From positions 1 through 58,814 of the forward strand of contig CATLAK010000021.1 in the NCBI GenBank assembly GCA_949878435.1: 58,814 bases of DNA, given 5' to 3'. Numbering within the stretch: the stretch's first letter is position 1; each line of letters begins with the position of its first letter. The position numbers were made by a program, and so were the translations under genes. Positions 1-8,697 of this stretch are shown one piece after another. This DNA is from an uncultured Lachnospiraceae bacterium. GTDB lineage: Bacteria > Bacillota > Clostridia > Lachnospirales > Lachnospiraceae. Under the pieces are notes generated by a model. That model made no database searches, was not told the DNA's origin, and was given only the letters and a program-made list of their open reading frames with translations.

Positions 1-109
1 TCCTCCGGTTTTAATTGTTTCTGAGCAACTCAATTATACCAAACCAGATGGCATTCATGCTATTTTTATGCCAGTTATGATTGAATTTTCAAGGTACATA
101 TGCACTTAT

Positions 110-451
110 TCAAGTGCGAAGTTTGAGAATGTAACTATAATTCTTAAGAAATTCCGGCAATATCCGCATCTCTGTATCAGAAAAATCGTCGATGATCCCT
201 GCAATTTCATCATTATAAACCGGTCTTCCCCCAGTCCTCATGCTTCCGCACAAAAGTTCATCTACGGAGCACTCGAGCACATTGGATATGGTCACAAGCT
301 TGTCCAGACCGATCTTACTCCTTGCATTTTCTACATTACTGATATGCTGGGTGGATAATTCTGCCCGTGAGGCAAGTTCTGCCTGAGACATTTTAAGTTC
401 TTCTCTTCTTCTTTTTATTCTTATTCCCAGGTCTGAATAATCTACGCTCAA
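110..451 (-). CDS. XRE-family helix-turn-helix regulator
   Basis: A 113-residue DNA-binding protein. Residues about 9-64 form a Cro/C1-type helix-turn-helix: MSQAELASRAELS is the second helix and turn, and HISNVENARS the recognition region. The tail of about 45 residues (YNDEIAGIIDDFSDTEMR) is of the kind seen in small clostridial XRE regulators. It starts at a TTG (451) with AGGAGGT just upstream; no ATG fits better. It is a single gene transcribed towards the left edge. Its target is not evident from the neighbours. The family assignment is firm; the function (local or autoregulatory repressor) is inferred. Confidence 0.88.
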   Translation of the reverse strand: MSVDYSDLGIRIKRRREELKMSQAELASRAELSTQHISNVENARSKIGLDKLVTISNVLECSVDELLCGSMRTGGRPVYNDEIAGIIDDFSDTEMRILPEFLKNYSYILKLRT

Positions 452-765
452 CTGTTACCTCCTGTGATGAAATATATAACTTAAAAAATATTTTATAAAA
501 ATATGACTTTGCGTGAAATCAATTTGGTAAATACATCATTCTTTTGTTTATAGTTTTGCCAAATATTTTTTTAATAATTTCAGGAGCAGTATATTTAATA
601 GGAATTATAGTTCCTATTACTTCTCAGACAATAGGCAGGGATATTCCCCCTGCCCACCAAAGAAATGTATGTTTACTTTTGAGCGCTCCAGACATCTTTA
701 TTATTATATATGAATTTTAGCACTTTTCCCGTTGATGTAACAATTTGTATATGTAAATGTAACTT
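452..765. other. Gene-free AT-rich interval with two small inverted repeats
   Basis: These 314 bases lie between two minus-strand regulator genes. An 8-bp perfect inverted repeat (AATAGGAA / TTCCTATT) spans 597-618. A 7-bp GC stem (GGCAGGG / CCCTGCC) spans 634-654. Neither is followed by a T-run on either strand, so neither looks like a classical terminator. They could be operators or leader structure for the XRE gene. An open frame here encodes a hydrophobic peptide but has no ribosome site. Confidence 0.4.
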
Positions 766-1488
766 TTAGCATTTTTTCTCAAGAAAGTCCATATAAAACT
801 CCGTCATCTTTCCTCTTTTGTATCTGCTGACAGGCAGCACGTCTCCGTTGCGCATCACCACATACCCAGGAAGATATTGTTCAATCTGTCTTCCATTCAC
901 CAGATAGGACTGATGAATCCTGATAAAGCGGTTGTTATAACCGGCAAGTACCCTCTCTAAATCGTCCAGTTTTTCATAGAAAACATATTCCTTGTCATTT
1001 TCCATTAAAATTCTTATCACTCGCTTTTCACTTACAAAATAAAAAACCTCTCCAAGGGCAATGTGAAAATTCCTCCGATTATATTTGAAGAAAAAGCTTT
1101 CATAAAACAGCCTGTGTTCCTCAACAATCTGATCCAGCACCTCCCCTGTCTTTTGCCTGGATACCGGCTTTTCAATGTAGCGGAAGGGATAAATTTGGAA
1201 CATTTGCTTAAAATACTGCTCATATTGGGAGACAAAAACGATGCTCACCATCCGGTTTCTCTCCCTTAATTTGATTGCTGTTTCCATGCCGTCAATACCT
1301 TCCAGCTCGATATCCATAAATACGGCGGCATAGTCTCCTGCCGCTTCCTGCCCACATAATACCTCCTCCCCGCTTACAAATTTTTCAATCTGCACATTTA
1401 ACTGCCTTTCATCCGCCCATGCCTTGATTTCATCTGCCAGCATGTCCACACAGATAGGACTGTCATCACATACTGCGATCCGTAACAT
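766..1488 (-). CDS. LytTR-type response regulator (AgrA/VirR-like)
   Basis: About 240 residues. The N-terminal receiver domain (residues 1-120) has the acidic pocket (AVCDDS), a phospho-acceptor Asp near residue 59 (AVFMDIELEG) and the conserved Lys (YIEKPV). The C-terminal LytTR DNA-binding domain (about 140-235) includes RFIRIHQSYLVN. I place the start at the ATG giving MLRIAVCDDS; an in-frame ATG six codons upstream is possible. No histidine kinase, peptide precursor or processing protease lies in the window, so this is an orphan regulator here. The family is certain; the signal and targets are unknown. Confidence 0.9.
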   Translation of the reverse strand: MLRIAVCDDSPICVDMLADEIKAWADERQLNVQIEKFVSGEEVLCGQEAAGDYAAVFMDIELEGIDGMETAIKLRERNRMVSIVFVSQYEQYFKQMFQIYPFRYIEKPVSRQKTGEVLDQIVEEHRLFYESFFFKYNRRNFHIALGEVFYFVSEKRVIRILMENDKEYVFYEKLDDLERVLAGYNNRFIRIHQSYLVNGRQIEQYLPGYVVMRNGDVLPVSRYKRGKMTEFYMDFLEKKC

Positions 1489-1629
1489 TTGCATCCCCGC
1501 CTTCATTTTTTATTTTTATCATATCGGGGTTTAATTTTTCAGAAAATCATTTGCAAAAATTATTTATTTCTGTGCTTATAAATTAAAAAATTTTATTTGA
1601 TTTTTGTTTGTGAATGTAACCATGGGTAC

Positions 1630-1657
1630 TTGCATAATTTGAGAGTGGAGGTATAAT
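1630..1657 (+). promoter_or_regulatory. Probable nrdD promoter
   Basis: TTGCAT (1630-1635), a 16-bp spacer and a perfect TATAAT (1652-1657). Transcription would begin around 1664. That leaves a leader of about 45 nt before the ATG at 1710 and argues against the in-frame ATG at 1665 as the start. No convincing NrdR-type palindrome was seen nearby. Confidence 0.6.
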
Positions 1658-1709
1658 ACTAAATATGGGTTTTTTTCAAAGGAAATATACAATATATGGG
1701 AGTGATGAA

Positions 1710-3872
1710 ATGAAAATTATTAAGCGGAGCGGTATGGAGGTTTCTTTTGACGCTGTTAAAATAGAAGAAGCAGTGCGGAAGGCGAATGCCAGCGTTGGGG
1801 AAGGGGAACGTCTTTCGGATGAACAGATCCGGCATGTTGTGGAGAATGTAACAGGGCTTTGCCGTAAAATGACACACAGCCCCAATGTAGAGGAAATTCA
1901 GGATATGGTGGAAGAAGAAATTATGAAGCAGCAGACTTATAAGCTGGCTTCTAATTATATTACCTACCGCTATAAGAGGGAATTGGTGCGGAAGTCCAAT
2001 TCTACCGATGAGCAGATTCTTTCCCTGCTGGAATGTAATAACGAAGAGGTATTGCAGGAAAATTCCAATAAGAATCCGGTTGTCAACAGTGTACAGCGGG
2101 ACTATATGGCAGGGGAAGTGAGTAAGGATATCACCCGCCGTTTTCTTCTGCCGCCTGATATTGTGGAGGCGCATGAAAAGGGACTTATCCACTTTCATGA
2201 TGCAGATTACTTTGCCCAGCACATGCACAACTGCTGTCTGGTGAATCTGGAAGATATGCTTCAAAACGGCACTATCATCAGTGAAGCTATGATTGAAAGA
2301 CCTCACAGCTTTTCCACGGCATGTAATGTCGCCACCCAGGCGATTGCCCAGATTGCAAGTTCCCAGTATGGCGGACAGAGTATCACCTTGTCCCATCTTG
2401 CCCCCTTTGTGCAGGTAAGCCGTGAAAAATTCCGCAAAGAGGTGCAGGAAGAGTTCCGTGCGCAGGATATGGATGTATCAGAAGATATGGTGGCAAAAAT
2501 TGCGGAGATGCGGGTGGCAAGGGAAATCAAGCAGGGTGTCCAGATGATCCAGTATCAGGTCATCACCTTAATGACCACCAACGGGCAGGCTCCCTTCGTC
2601 ACCGTATTTATGTATTTAAATGAAGTGCCGGAAGGGCAGCTTCGGGATGACCTTGCCCTGATTATCAAAGAAATGCTCCTGCAGCGTATCCAGGGCGTCA
2701 AGAATGAGCAGGGCATTTACATCACACCCGCCTTTCCCAAGCTGATTTATGTGCTGGAAGAAAACAACATTTCCGAAGGCTCCAAGTATTGGGAGCTCAC
2801 CCGGCTTGCCGCCCAGTGCACTGCCAAGCGCTTAGTGCCCGATTACATTTCGGAAAAGATCATCAAGAAACTGAAAAGCGGCAACTGCTACCCCTGCATG
2901 GGCTGCCGTTCTTTTCTGACGGTCTACAAAGATGAAAACGATCGATATAAATTCTACGGGAGATTCAACCAAGGAGTGGTCACAATAAACCTAGTGGATG
3001 TGGCATGTTCTTCCGGCGGCGACTTAGACAAATTCTGGCAGATTATGGATCAGCGTCTTGATTTGTGCCGCCGCGCCCTGATGTGCCGTCATGAGCGCCT
3101 AAAGGGAACGCTCTCTGACGTCGCCCCCATCCTGTGGCAGAACGGCGCACTGGCGCGCCTTAAAAAGGGAGAAACCATTGACAAGCTTCTCTACGGCGGC
3201 TATTCCACCATATCCCTTGGATATGCCGGACTTTGCGAATGTGTCCGCTATATGACCGGCAAGTCCCATACCGACCCGGAGGCTACGCCTTTTGCCTTGG
3301 AAATCATGCAATATTTGAACGCCGCCTGCAAAAAATGGGAAGACGAGACCAACATTGCCTTCAGCCTCTACGGAACCCCGTTAGAATCCACCACCTACAA
3401 ATTTTCCAAATGCCTGCAGAAGCGTTTCGGCATCATCGACGGCGTGACCGACAGAAACTATATCACCAACAGCTATCATGTCCACGTGACGGAGCCCATC
3501 AATGCCTTTGACAAGCTGACCTTTGAAGCCCAGTTTCAGGAGCTGTCTCCGGGAGGCGCCATCAGCTACGTGGAAGTGCCAAATATGCAGAACAACATTG
3601 AAGCGGTGCTGGCTGTCATGCAGCACATTTATGACCATATCATGTACGCGGAGCTCAACACCAAAAGCGACTATTGCCAGGTGTGCGGATTTGACGGCGA
3701 AATCAGGATCATAGAAGACGAAAGCCACAAGCTGATCTGGGAATGCCCCAAATGCGGAAACCGGGATCAAAATAAGATGAACGTAGCACGCCGCACCTGC
3801 GGCTACATCGGCACCCAGTTCTGGAACCAGGGGCGGACGCAGGAAATCAAAGAAAGAGTGCTGCACCTGTAA
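1710..3872 (+). CDS. nrdD: Anaerobic (class III) ribonucleoside-triphosphate reductase
   Basis: A 720-residue glycyl-radical enzyme that makes deoxyribonucleotides from NTPs without oxygen. The N-terminal ATP-cone (residues 1-90, IIKRSGMEVSFD) provides allosteric control. The central barrel carries the active-site cysteines (CYPCMGCRSF). The C-terminus has a zinc site (CQVCG and CPKCG) and the glycyl-radical loop (RRTCGYIGTQFWNQGR). The length is normal for the family. An ATG at 1665 is in frame, but the ATG at 1710 follows GGGAGTG and lies downstream of the predicted transcription start. It is followed 71 bp later by its activase gene, which fits a two-gene operon. Confidence 0.98.
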   Translation: MKIIKRSGMEVSFDAVKIEEAVRKANASVGEGERLSDEQIRHVVENVTGLCRKMTHSPNVEEIQDMVEEEIMKQQTYKLASNYITYRYKRELVRKSNSTDEQILSLLECNNEEVLQENSNKNPVVNSVQRDYMAGEVSKDITRRFLLPPDIVEAHEKGLIHFHDADYFAQHMHNCCLVNLEDMLQNGTIISEAMIERPHSFSTACNVATQAIAQIASSQYGGQSITLSHLAPFVQVSREKFRKEVQEEFRAQDMDVSEDMVAKIAEMRVAREIKQGVQMIQYQVITLMTTNGQAPFVTVFMYLNEVPEGQLRDDLALIIKEMLLQRIQGVKNEQGIYITPAFPKLIYVLEENNISEGSKYWELTRLAAQCTAKRLVPDYISEKIIKKLKSGNCYPCMGCRSFLTVYKDENDRYKFYGRFNQGVVTINLVDVACSSGGDLDKFWQIMDQRLDLCRRALMCRHERLKGTLSDVAPILWQNGALARLKKGETIDKLLYGGYSTISLGYAGLCECVRYMTGKSHTDPEATPFALEIMQYLNAACKKWEDETNIAFSLYGTPLESTTYKFSKCLQKRFGIIDGVTDRNYITNSYHVHVTEPINAFDKLTFEAQFQELSPGGAISYVEVPNMQNNIEAVLAVMQHIYDHIMYAELNTKSDYCQVCGFDGEIRIIEDESHKLIWECPKCGNRDQNKMNVARRTCGYIGTQFWNQGRTQEIKERVLHL

Positions 3873-3943
3873 TTATTTGCATTGCAACAGTCGCACAGTA
3901 AACTTAACTGTCACGGCACTTTTGACCAATAAGGAGTGTATGG

Positions 3944-4456
3944 ATGAAATACTCGGATATCAAATATTATGACATTGCCAACGGGCTGGGCGTACGCACC
4001 AGCCTATTTGTGTCGGGGTGCACCCACCGCTGCAAAGGATGCTTTAACGAAGAGACTTGGGATTTTAATTACGGCAAAGAGTTTACCGAAGAGACCATAA
4101 ATGAAATTCTTACATCTATTGAGCCGGACTACATCCGCGGTCTGTCCCTTTTAGGCGGCGAACCCCTTGAACCGGCAAATCAGCGTGCATTGCTGCCCCT
4201 TCTTCGCCGCTTCAAGGAGCGCTTTTCCAAAAAGGATATCTGGTGCTATACCGGCTACACCTATGAAACCGACCTGCTCGCACCGGACGGACGCGCCCGC
4301 TGCGAAGCGACCGATGAGCTTTTAAACTATATCGATATTCTGGTGGACGGGGAATTTAAACAGGAGCTATATGACATCAGCCTGAAATTCCGCGGGAGCC
4401 GGAATCAGAGAGTGCTACAGATTCATAGCGAAGGGTGTGCGGAATTGTTTGTGTGA
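3944..4456 (+). CDS. nrdG: Anaerobic ribonucleotide reductase activating enzyme (radical SAM)
   Basis: A 170-residue radical SAM activase that installs the glycyl radical on NrdD. The iron-sulfur motif CTHRCKGC (CX3CX2C) sits near residues 27-34. The SAM-binding GGE motif is present (LLGGEPLEPANQ). The length is typical. AAGGAG precedes the ATG. It lies immediately downstream of nrdD on the same strand, the usual pairing in anaerobes. Confidence 0.97.
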   Translation: MKYSDIKYYDIANGLGVRTSLFVSGCTHRCKGCFNEETWDFNYGKEFTEETINEILTSIEPDYIRGLSLLGGEPLEPANQRALLPLLRRFKERFSKKDIWCYTGYTYETDLLAPDGRARCEATDELLNYIDILVDGEFKQELYDISLKFRGSRNQRVLQIHSEGCAELFV

Positions 4457-4529
4457 GATAAGGACGGGGAGGCTTTGCTTTGCTGGCTCCCAGCTTGTAA
4501 AATCATGAGATTTGTGGTAGCATGAGGAT

Positions 4530-5146
4530 ATGAAAACGAAAGGGCATATAGGTAGAAAAAAGCCAGATTTAGAGGTGTTGGACGTTCACACTCAAGTATT
4601 TGTGGAGAATCTGCTAAACCGATCAGTGAGGCTGGATATCCTGGCTACAGACAGCACAGGAGCAAAGTTTAACGTGGAAGTGCAGCGCTCCGATAAAGGA
4701 GCTGGAAGAAAAAGGGCAAGGTACAATTCCAGCATGATGGATGCTAACCTTTTGAAAAAGGGCTGCCACTCTATCCGATTGAGCGGTGCTTTTTAGGAAC
4801 CGGAGAAAGATTTGAGGACGGTTCGCACATACTATATGTAAATGGTGCTTACCGTGGAGATACGCCAATTGGAAAGTTAATGCATGACTTCTCCTGTATA
4901 GACGCAGCGGAAATGTACTATGGGACACTGGCAAACAGGGTACGATTTTTCAAAGAAAGTAAGGAGGGAATCGAAATTATGTGCCGGGCTATGGAAGATA
5001 TGAGAAACCAGACATTGAAAGAGGGAGCAATTAATTCCGCAAAAAGAATGTTAGAAGATGGAATTTTAACACTTGAAAAAATTGCAGAATATGCAGATCT
5101 TTCACTCGACGAAGTGAAGAAGTTGAAAGCAGAACGAACAGCATAG
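4530..5146 (+). pseudogene. Broken Rpn/PD-(D/E)XK nuclease-family transposase gene
   Basis: Two reading frames together match the Rpn family of nuclease-like proteins. Frame one (4530-4796) carries the nuclease core (LDILATDSTGAKFNVEVQ, then RARYNSSMMD). At about 4758-4766 the reading shifts: the sequence LYPIERCFLGTG continues in another frame and runs to 5146 (MHDFSCIDAAEMYYG ... LDEVKKLKAERTA). Compared with what I know of the family, about 20-25 residues are missing at this junction, so this is an internal deletion with frameshift. The N-terminal region usually preceding the core is absent as well. The gene is almost certainly dead. Confidence 0.82.
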
Positions 5147-5158
5147 GCAAAGCCGCAG

Positions 5159-5195
5159 ACCGGGAATCTAAAAACAGGTTCCCGATCTTTTTTAT
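5159..5195 (+). terminator. Rho-independent terminator after the Rpn relic
   Basis: Stem CGGGAA / TTCCCG with extra pairs outside it (GA/TC), a loop of about 12 nt, then CTTTTTT. It sits directly between the Rpn relic (plus strand) and the 3' end of the converging permease gene. Confidence 0.75.
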
Positions 5196-5200
5196 CCTAT

Positions 5201-7540
5201 TTACACGCCCGAAATTGTATCCACCACAGACATATTGCGGATCCTCTTTGCCGGACCATAAACCGCCAGTCCCAGTGCCCCCAGCACCACAATTCCAATC
5301 ACACACAAAGGCATTACCGGAAAATACCATTCCGTCCCCCACCTGAGCGTAATCAGCTCTTTAAAACAGAACCAGTTCAAGGGCAATCCTGCCCCGCAGC
5401 CAATCAAAATCCCCATAGCGCCATAGCTTACCGCTTCCGCCGCCGTCATTTTCAACATCTGCCCGCTGTCCATTCCCACTGCACGCATGGCACCGTATTG
5501 GCGGATTCTTGCAGAAACGCTCATTGCAATGCTGTTCATGATATGAAAAACACAAATCAGCGCTATCACCCCAAGAAACCCATAGATGAAAAGCCGAAGC
5601 GACCATACGGCTCCCTTCACTTCCTCATTGTTAAGACGTCTGTCAGAAAAAGTTACGTTCTCCCCTCCTGTCTCACGGATTTTTTGAATCACACCGTCAT
5701 CCGCATTCCTTGCCAGCTGAAGGTCAATAATCGTATATCCCCGTTCACCAGTCAGTTCCGTGAAGGTCTCCTCGGAGCAGATCAATATCTCCTGCCCGTC
5801 CGTAGCATTGAATGGACACTCACTCAAAACGCCTGAAACCACTTTATCTTCCGCAAAATGCACAGACACATTTTCACCTGCCTTCAAAGAGCCCTCCCCA
5901 TGATAAACTGCCAGGAGCCCATCTCCTTCCATTGCCTCTGACAAAGAGCCCTCAATCAGGGAATCCTTTGCCCACTCCATCTGGCAGGTCTCATAAGAAA
6001 TCAGATATGCCTGCCTTAAATCGGTCTGTGTCTGAATCGGCACATCATAGGCAAAGCTTCTTCCATATACCCGCTTCACGCCCTCTATCTTTGCCAGTTC
6101 CTGCGCCAGCGTCTTGTCTATGGAGCAGGTATTGTTGCTGCTTACGATAGAAACGTCCGGTGCGCTGGGCTTGAGCGGATTCACCGCATGCTTCATAAAA
6201 TCTACAGCTACCGAAAAGGTCAAAAACAAAATAATACTGAAAGCGAACGAACAACTCATGAGAATAAAGTTCTTCCGGCTGCCTTTCGCATGATGAATGC
6301 CCAGTGCCGTTTCTATTTTGTAAAAGCGGGTATTTGCCGCCTTTTTAATCTTCCTTTTTTCCGAAGCATTTCCCGATACCGCCGTAAGGGGGGACACTCC
6401 CGCGGCTTTTTTTGCCGGACTGCCTGCCGCCACAAATACAGTGATCACGCCTATTACGCTTCCGGCGATCATTCCAATCCAGCTGATTCCAAAATGCGGC
6501 ATTTCTCCGAAATAACGCGGACTGAGCATCCGCAAGAGTGCGCTGAGTGCCCACACAATTACTGTACCAAGTAGCATCCCTTCCGGAATTGCCGACTTAC
6601 ACCAGCACAGCGCCTCTCTTCTGACAAAGGAAATGACCTGTTTTCTGGTTGCCCCAAGACAGCGCAGCATCCCAAAGAACGCCGTGCGCTGCGCAATATT
6701 GCTGCTTAAGCTGCCGGTAATCATCAAAATGCCCGCAACAGCAACCAGACCTGCTAAAATCAAAGCAACCACATAAATCGCCATCATGCTCACATCCTGG
6801 CTCTGCCCTATGGTGGCGAGCAGCAATTCATTTCTTCCTACATGCTCATCCGGAATCTGAAACGCCTCCTGTATTTCCCGGATTTCCTTCTGGATATTAC
6901 ACCACTGAGAAAACTTTACATAGATAAAAGAATCATAATTGTCCTCCGCTCCCTGCAGCGATAATTTCCTGAAGTCTTCCGTCCGAAGCATTAGACCAAA
7001 AATATCCTTTTCAGCCAGCATGGGCATTTGACCGGAAAATCCGGTAATACGGTAAACCATTTGTGTGCCGTCGGGCGCTGTAAGAAGGATTTCATCTCCC
7101 AGCTCAAGGGAAAGTCTATCTTTCATATTCTGATCGATCACCGCTCCCCCTTCCTCTTTCGGGAAGCATCCTTCCACCAGCTGCGCCGTGGGGAAAATAT
7201 CAAGCGCGCTTTCATCCATCCCTATGATAACGGTTTCCGTGCCTTCTACCTGATAATGCATGGTAAGCCTGTAGTTGAGCGTATTGTACCGGGTGCAGGA
7301 AAGTACCTTGGGTCTTTGGTCAATCAGCGCAGTGTCTTCATCGCTCATATCCCGGAAGCCTGCATGCCATTCGCCATAATTTATTCTTGCCTGGGCATTC
7401 TGACTGCGAATCTCCATATCCGCCATGCCGAAAATTGCCGTAATCAGAAACACGCTTAAAATAATGCACAACCGCACCATACGGCTCTGCCGCCTGTGCA
7501 CTTTCTGGGAAATAGGGACAAGATCAAGATAATTTTTCAT
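5201..7540 (-). CDS. FtsX-like ABC transporter permease
   Basis: A 779-residue permease with two FtsX/MacB-type halves. Each has one transmembrane helix, a large extracytoplasmic domain and three further helices. The first half has a helix near residues 25-42, an outer domain to about 250 and helices to about 380. The second half has a helix near 430, an outer domain to about 640 and helices to the end. The motif FGMLRCLGATRKQVISFV in half one and QYGAMRAVGMDSGQM in half two mark the ATPase-coupling region. The gene overlaps the ATPase gene by 17 bp, so they form one exporter. This class moves lipids, peptides or antimicrobials; the substrate is unknown. The upstream two-component system probably controls it. 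Confidence 0.93.
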   Translation of the reverse strand: MKNYLDLVPISQKVHRRQSRMVRLCIILSVFLITAIFGMADMEIRSQNAQARINYGEWHAGFRDMSDEDTALIDQRPKVLSCTRYNTLNYRLTMHYQVEGTETVIIGMDESALDIFPTAQLVEGCFPKEEGGAVIDQNMKDRLSLELGDEILLTAPDGTQMVYRITGFSGQMPMLAEKDIFGLMLRTEDFRKLSLQGAEDNYDSFIYVKFSQWCNIQKEIREIQEAFQIPDEHVGRNELLLATIGQSQDVSMMAIYVVALILAGLVAVAGILMITGSLSSNIAQRTAFFGMLRCLGATRKQVISFVRREALCWCKSAIPEGMLLGTVIVWALSALLRMLSPRYFGEMPHFGISWIGMIAGSVIGVITVFVAAGSPAKKAAGVSPLTAVSGNASEKRKIKKAANTRFYKIETALGIHHAKGSRKNFILMSCSFAFSIILFLTFSVAVDFMKHAVNPLKPSAPDVSIVSSNNTCSIDKTLAQELAKIEGVKRVYGRSFAYDVPIQTQTDLRQAYLISYETCQMEWAKDSLIEGSLSEAMEGDGLLAVYHGEGSLKAGENVSVHFAEDKVVSGVLSECPFNATDGQEILICSEETFTELTGERGYTIIDLQLARNADDGVIQKIRETGGENVTFSDRRLNNEEVKGAVWSLRLFIYGFLGVIALICVFHIMNSIAMSVSARIRQYGAMRAVGMDSGQMLKMTAAEAVSYGAMGILIGCGAGLPLNWFCFKELITLRWGTEWYFPVMPLCVIGIVVLGALGLAVYGPAKRIRNMSVVDTISGV

Positions 7541-8219
7541 GTGCCTTACCTCCCATATCCTTCAAATGCCCATCTGTCACACGCAATACCCTGTCCGCGT
7601 CCGATGCCAGGTTGTCGTTGTGGGTAATCATCAAAATCGTCTGCTTGTAACGGCGCGACGCCTGAACCAACAGATTCATCACGTCCCGGCTGCTTTTTGA
7701 ATCCAGATTCCCGGTAGGTTCATCTGCCAGAATCAGCATAGGCTGCATAACAAGCGCCCTTCCAATCGCCACCCTCTGCTGCTGACCGCCTGACAGCTGG
7801 CTCGGTAAATGTTTTCTTCTCTCAGATAATCCCAGCAGCGCAAGCAGTTCCTCTATTCTCTCCCTGTCGGGTTTTTGGTGGTCCAGTAAGAGAGGAAATG
7901 CAATGTTTTGCTCCACATCCAGTTCTTCAATCAAATGAAAGGACTGGAAGATGAAGCCGATGTTCCTTCTTCGGAAGATGGTCCTTTCCTTTTCGTTCAG
8001 GGCGAACAGGTCCATATCGTCCAAAAGGACTTTGCCTTCTGTCGGCGTGTCCAGACCGCCTACCAAGTGGAGCAGGGTGCTCTTTCCGGAGCCGGATTCG
8101 CCTACCACTGCGGCGAACTCGCCCTTTTCCATGGAGAAGGCTGCGTTCTGCAGGGCATTTACCTGGTTTTCTCCCTGACCGTAGACTTTGCTTAGGTTTT
8201 GTACTTTCAAAAGTTGCAT
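7524..8219 (-). CDS. ABC transporter ATP-binding protein (LolD/BceA type)
   Basis: A 231-residue nucleotide-binding subunit for the adjacent FtsX permease. Walker A is GESGSGKSTLL, the signature is LSGGQQQRVAIGRAL and Walker B is LILADEPTGNLD. The H-loop is ITHND. The LDSKSS stretch after Walker B is typical of the MacB/LolD/BceA class. The open frame extends upstream to 8483, but that part is the palindromic element, not protein. The start at 8219 (MQLLKVQNLSKVYG) has GGAGG 9 nt upstream. Confidence 0.96.
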   Translation of the reverse strand: MQLLKVQNLSKVYGQGENQVNALQNAAFSMEKGEFAAVVGESGSGKSTLLHLVGGLDTPTEGKVLLDDMDLFALNEKERTIFRRRNIGFIFQSFHLIEELDVEQNIAFPLLLDHQKPDRERIEELLALLGLSERRKHLPSQLSGGQQQRVAIGRALVMQPMLILADEPTGNLDSKSSRDVMNLLVQASRRYKQTILMITHNDNLASDADRVLRVTDGHLKDMGGKAHEKLS

Positions 8220-8283
8220 ATTGCCAGTGCCTCCTATTTTGTATTTGGAAGTGGCAGTTTCGTTTAGGTTGACCAATGAGGAC

Positions 8284-8583
8284 GGGCAGAAGGAGGGACG
8301 GGGCATCCCCGGATCAGGCACGGCAGCCAGCCACACTTGCGTTTCAAGGCTCGTCTGTAAATCGGATTTCACTAACAGAATTGGCGTAGGTGTTTCAAGG
8401 CGGACGGGTCGGAGCCCGTGCGGCATCCATGCCGCATGGCTCCTAATCCGGCATCCATGCCGGATTCCCCTGGGTTCGACCAATTCTGTAAGTGAAATTG
8501 CCGATTTTTCGCCAGAGCCTTGAAACGCAAGTGTGGCTGGCTGCCGTGCCTGATCCGGGGATGCCCCGTCCCTCCTTCTGCCC
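8284..8583. repeat. Long palindromic element, copy A (conserved core with private inverted arms)
   Basis: The arms 8284-8340 and 8527-8583 are perfect reverse complements over 57 bp. They enclose a core (8341-8526) shared with the copy at 31688-32053. Read on the plus strand the core holds: GTTTCAAGGCTC; ATCGGATTTCACTAACAGAA; TTCAAG then GGGTCGGAGCC; hairpin 1 (GCGGCAT / ATGCCGC between GGAGCC and GGCTCC); hairpin 2 (ATCCGGCAT / ATGCCGGAT); ATTCTGTAAGTGAAATTGCC; and GAGCCTTGAAAC. The first and last boxes pair, as do the second and second-last with a few conserved mismatches. Weaker complementarity continues outside (about 8250-8283 with 8584-8608). It lies between the kinase and ATPase genes. 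No protein is predicted. It could be a MITE-like element or a structured RNA. Confidence 0.9.
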
Positions 8584-8644
8584 TGTTCGTTGGTGTTAAA
8601 CTGTCACTGTATCAAGCATAATGGATGCATCTTACAGATAGGTG

Positions 8645-8676
8645 AAAATCAGCTTACAATTTTGTAAGGTGATTTT
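8645..8676. terminator. Hairpin after the histidine kinase gene
   Basis: The stem is AAAATCA / TGATTTT, one mismatch, then CTTACA / TGTAAG with a 4-nt loop, 22 bases past the kinase stop. On the minus strand it ends in TGATTTTC, a weak T-tract. It may attenuate read-through from the regulator genes into the ABC genes, or simply protect the 3' end. Confidence 0.45.
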
Positions 8677-8697
8677 ATTTGAGGTACTGTTTCTTTT

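Noticed and set aside
1..109. Any gene at the left edge.
   Set aside because: The first 109 bases show no supported coding frame or structured element; a plus-strand frame at 68-358 is antisense to the XRE gene.
515..718. An open frame giving a hydrophobic peptide of about 60 residues (VLPNIFLIISGAVYLIGIIV).
   Set aside because: It has no ATG and no ribosome site, and AT-rich DNA readily gives such residues. An autoinducer precursor for the LytTR regulator was considered, but no AgrD-like features are present.
734..765. Two ATGTAAC repeats about 22 bp apart as a LytTR site.
   Set aside because: They overlap the end of the LytTR gene rather than a promoter, the sequence is AT-rich and the spacing is not exactly 21. 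Too weak to report as a site.
1659..2396. A 245-codon minus-strand frame.
   Set aside because: It is antisense to the ATP-cone and barrel of nrdD and shows no domain.
8220..8483. N-terminal extension of the ABC ATPase through the palindromic element.
   Set aside because: The extension is translated palindrome with no conserved residues. GGAGG sits before the ATG at 8219, where the ATPase fold begins.
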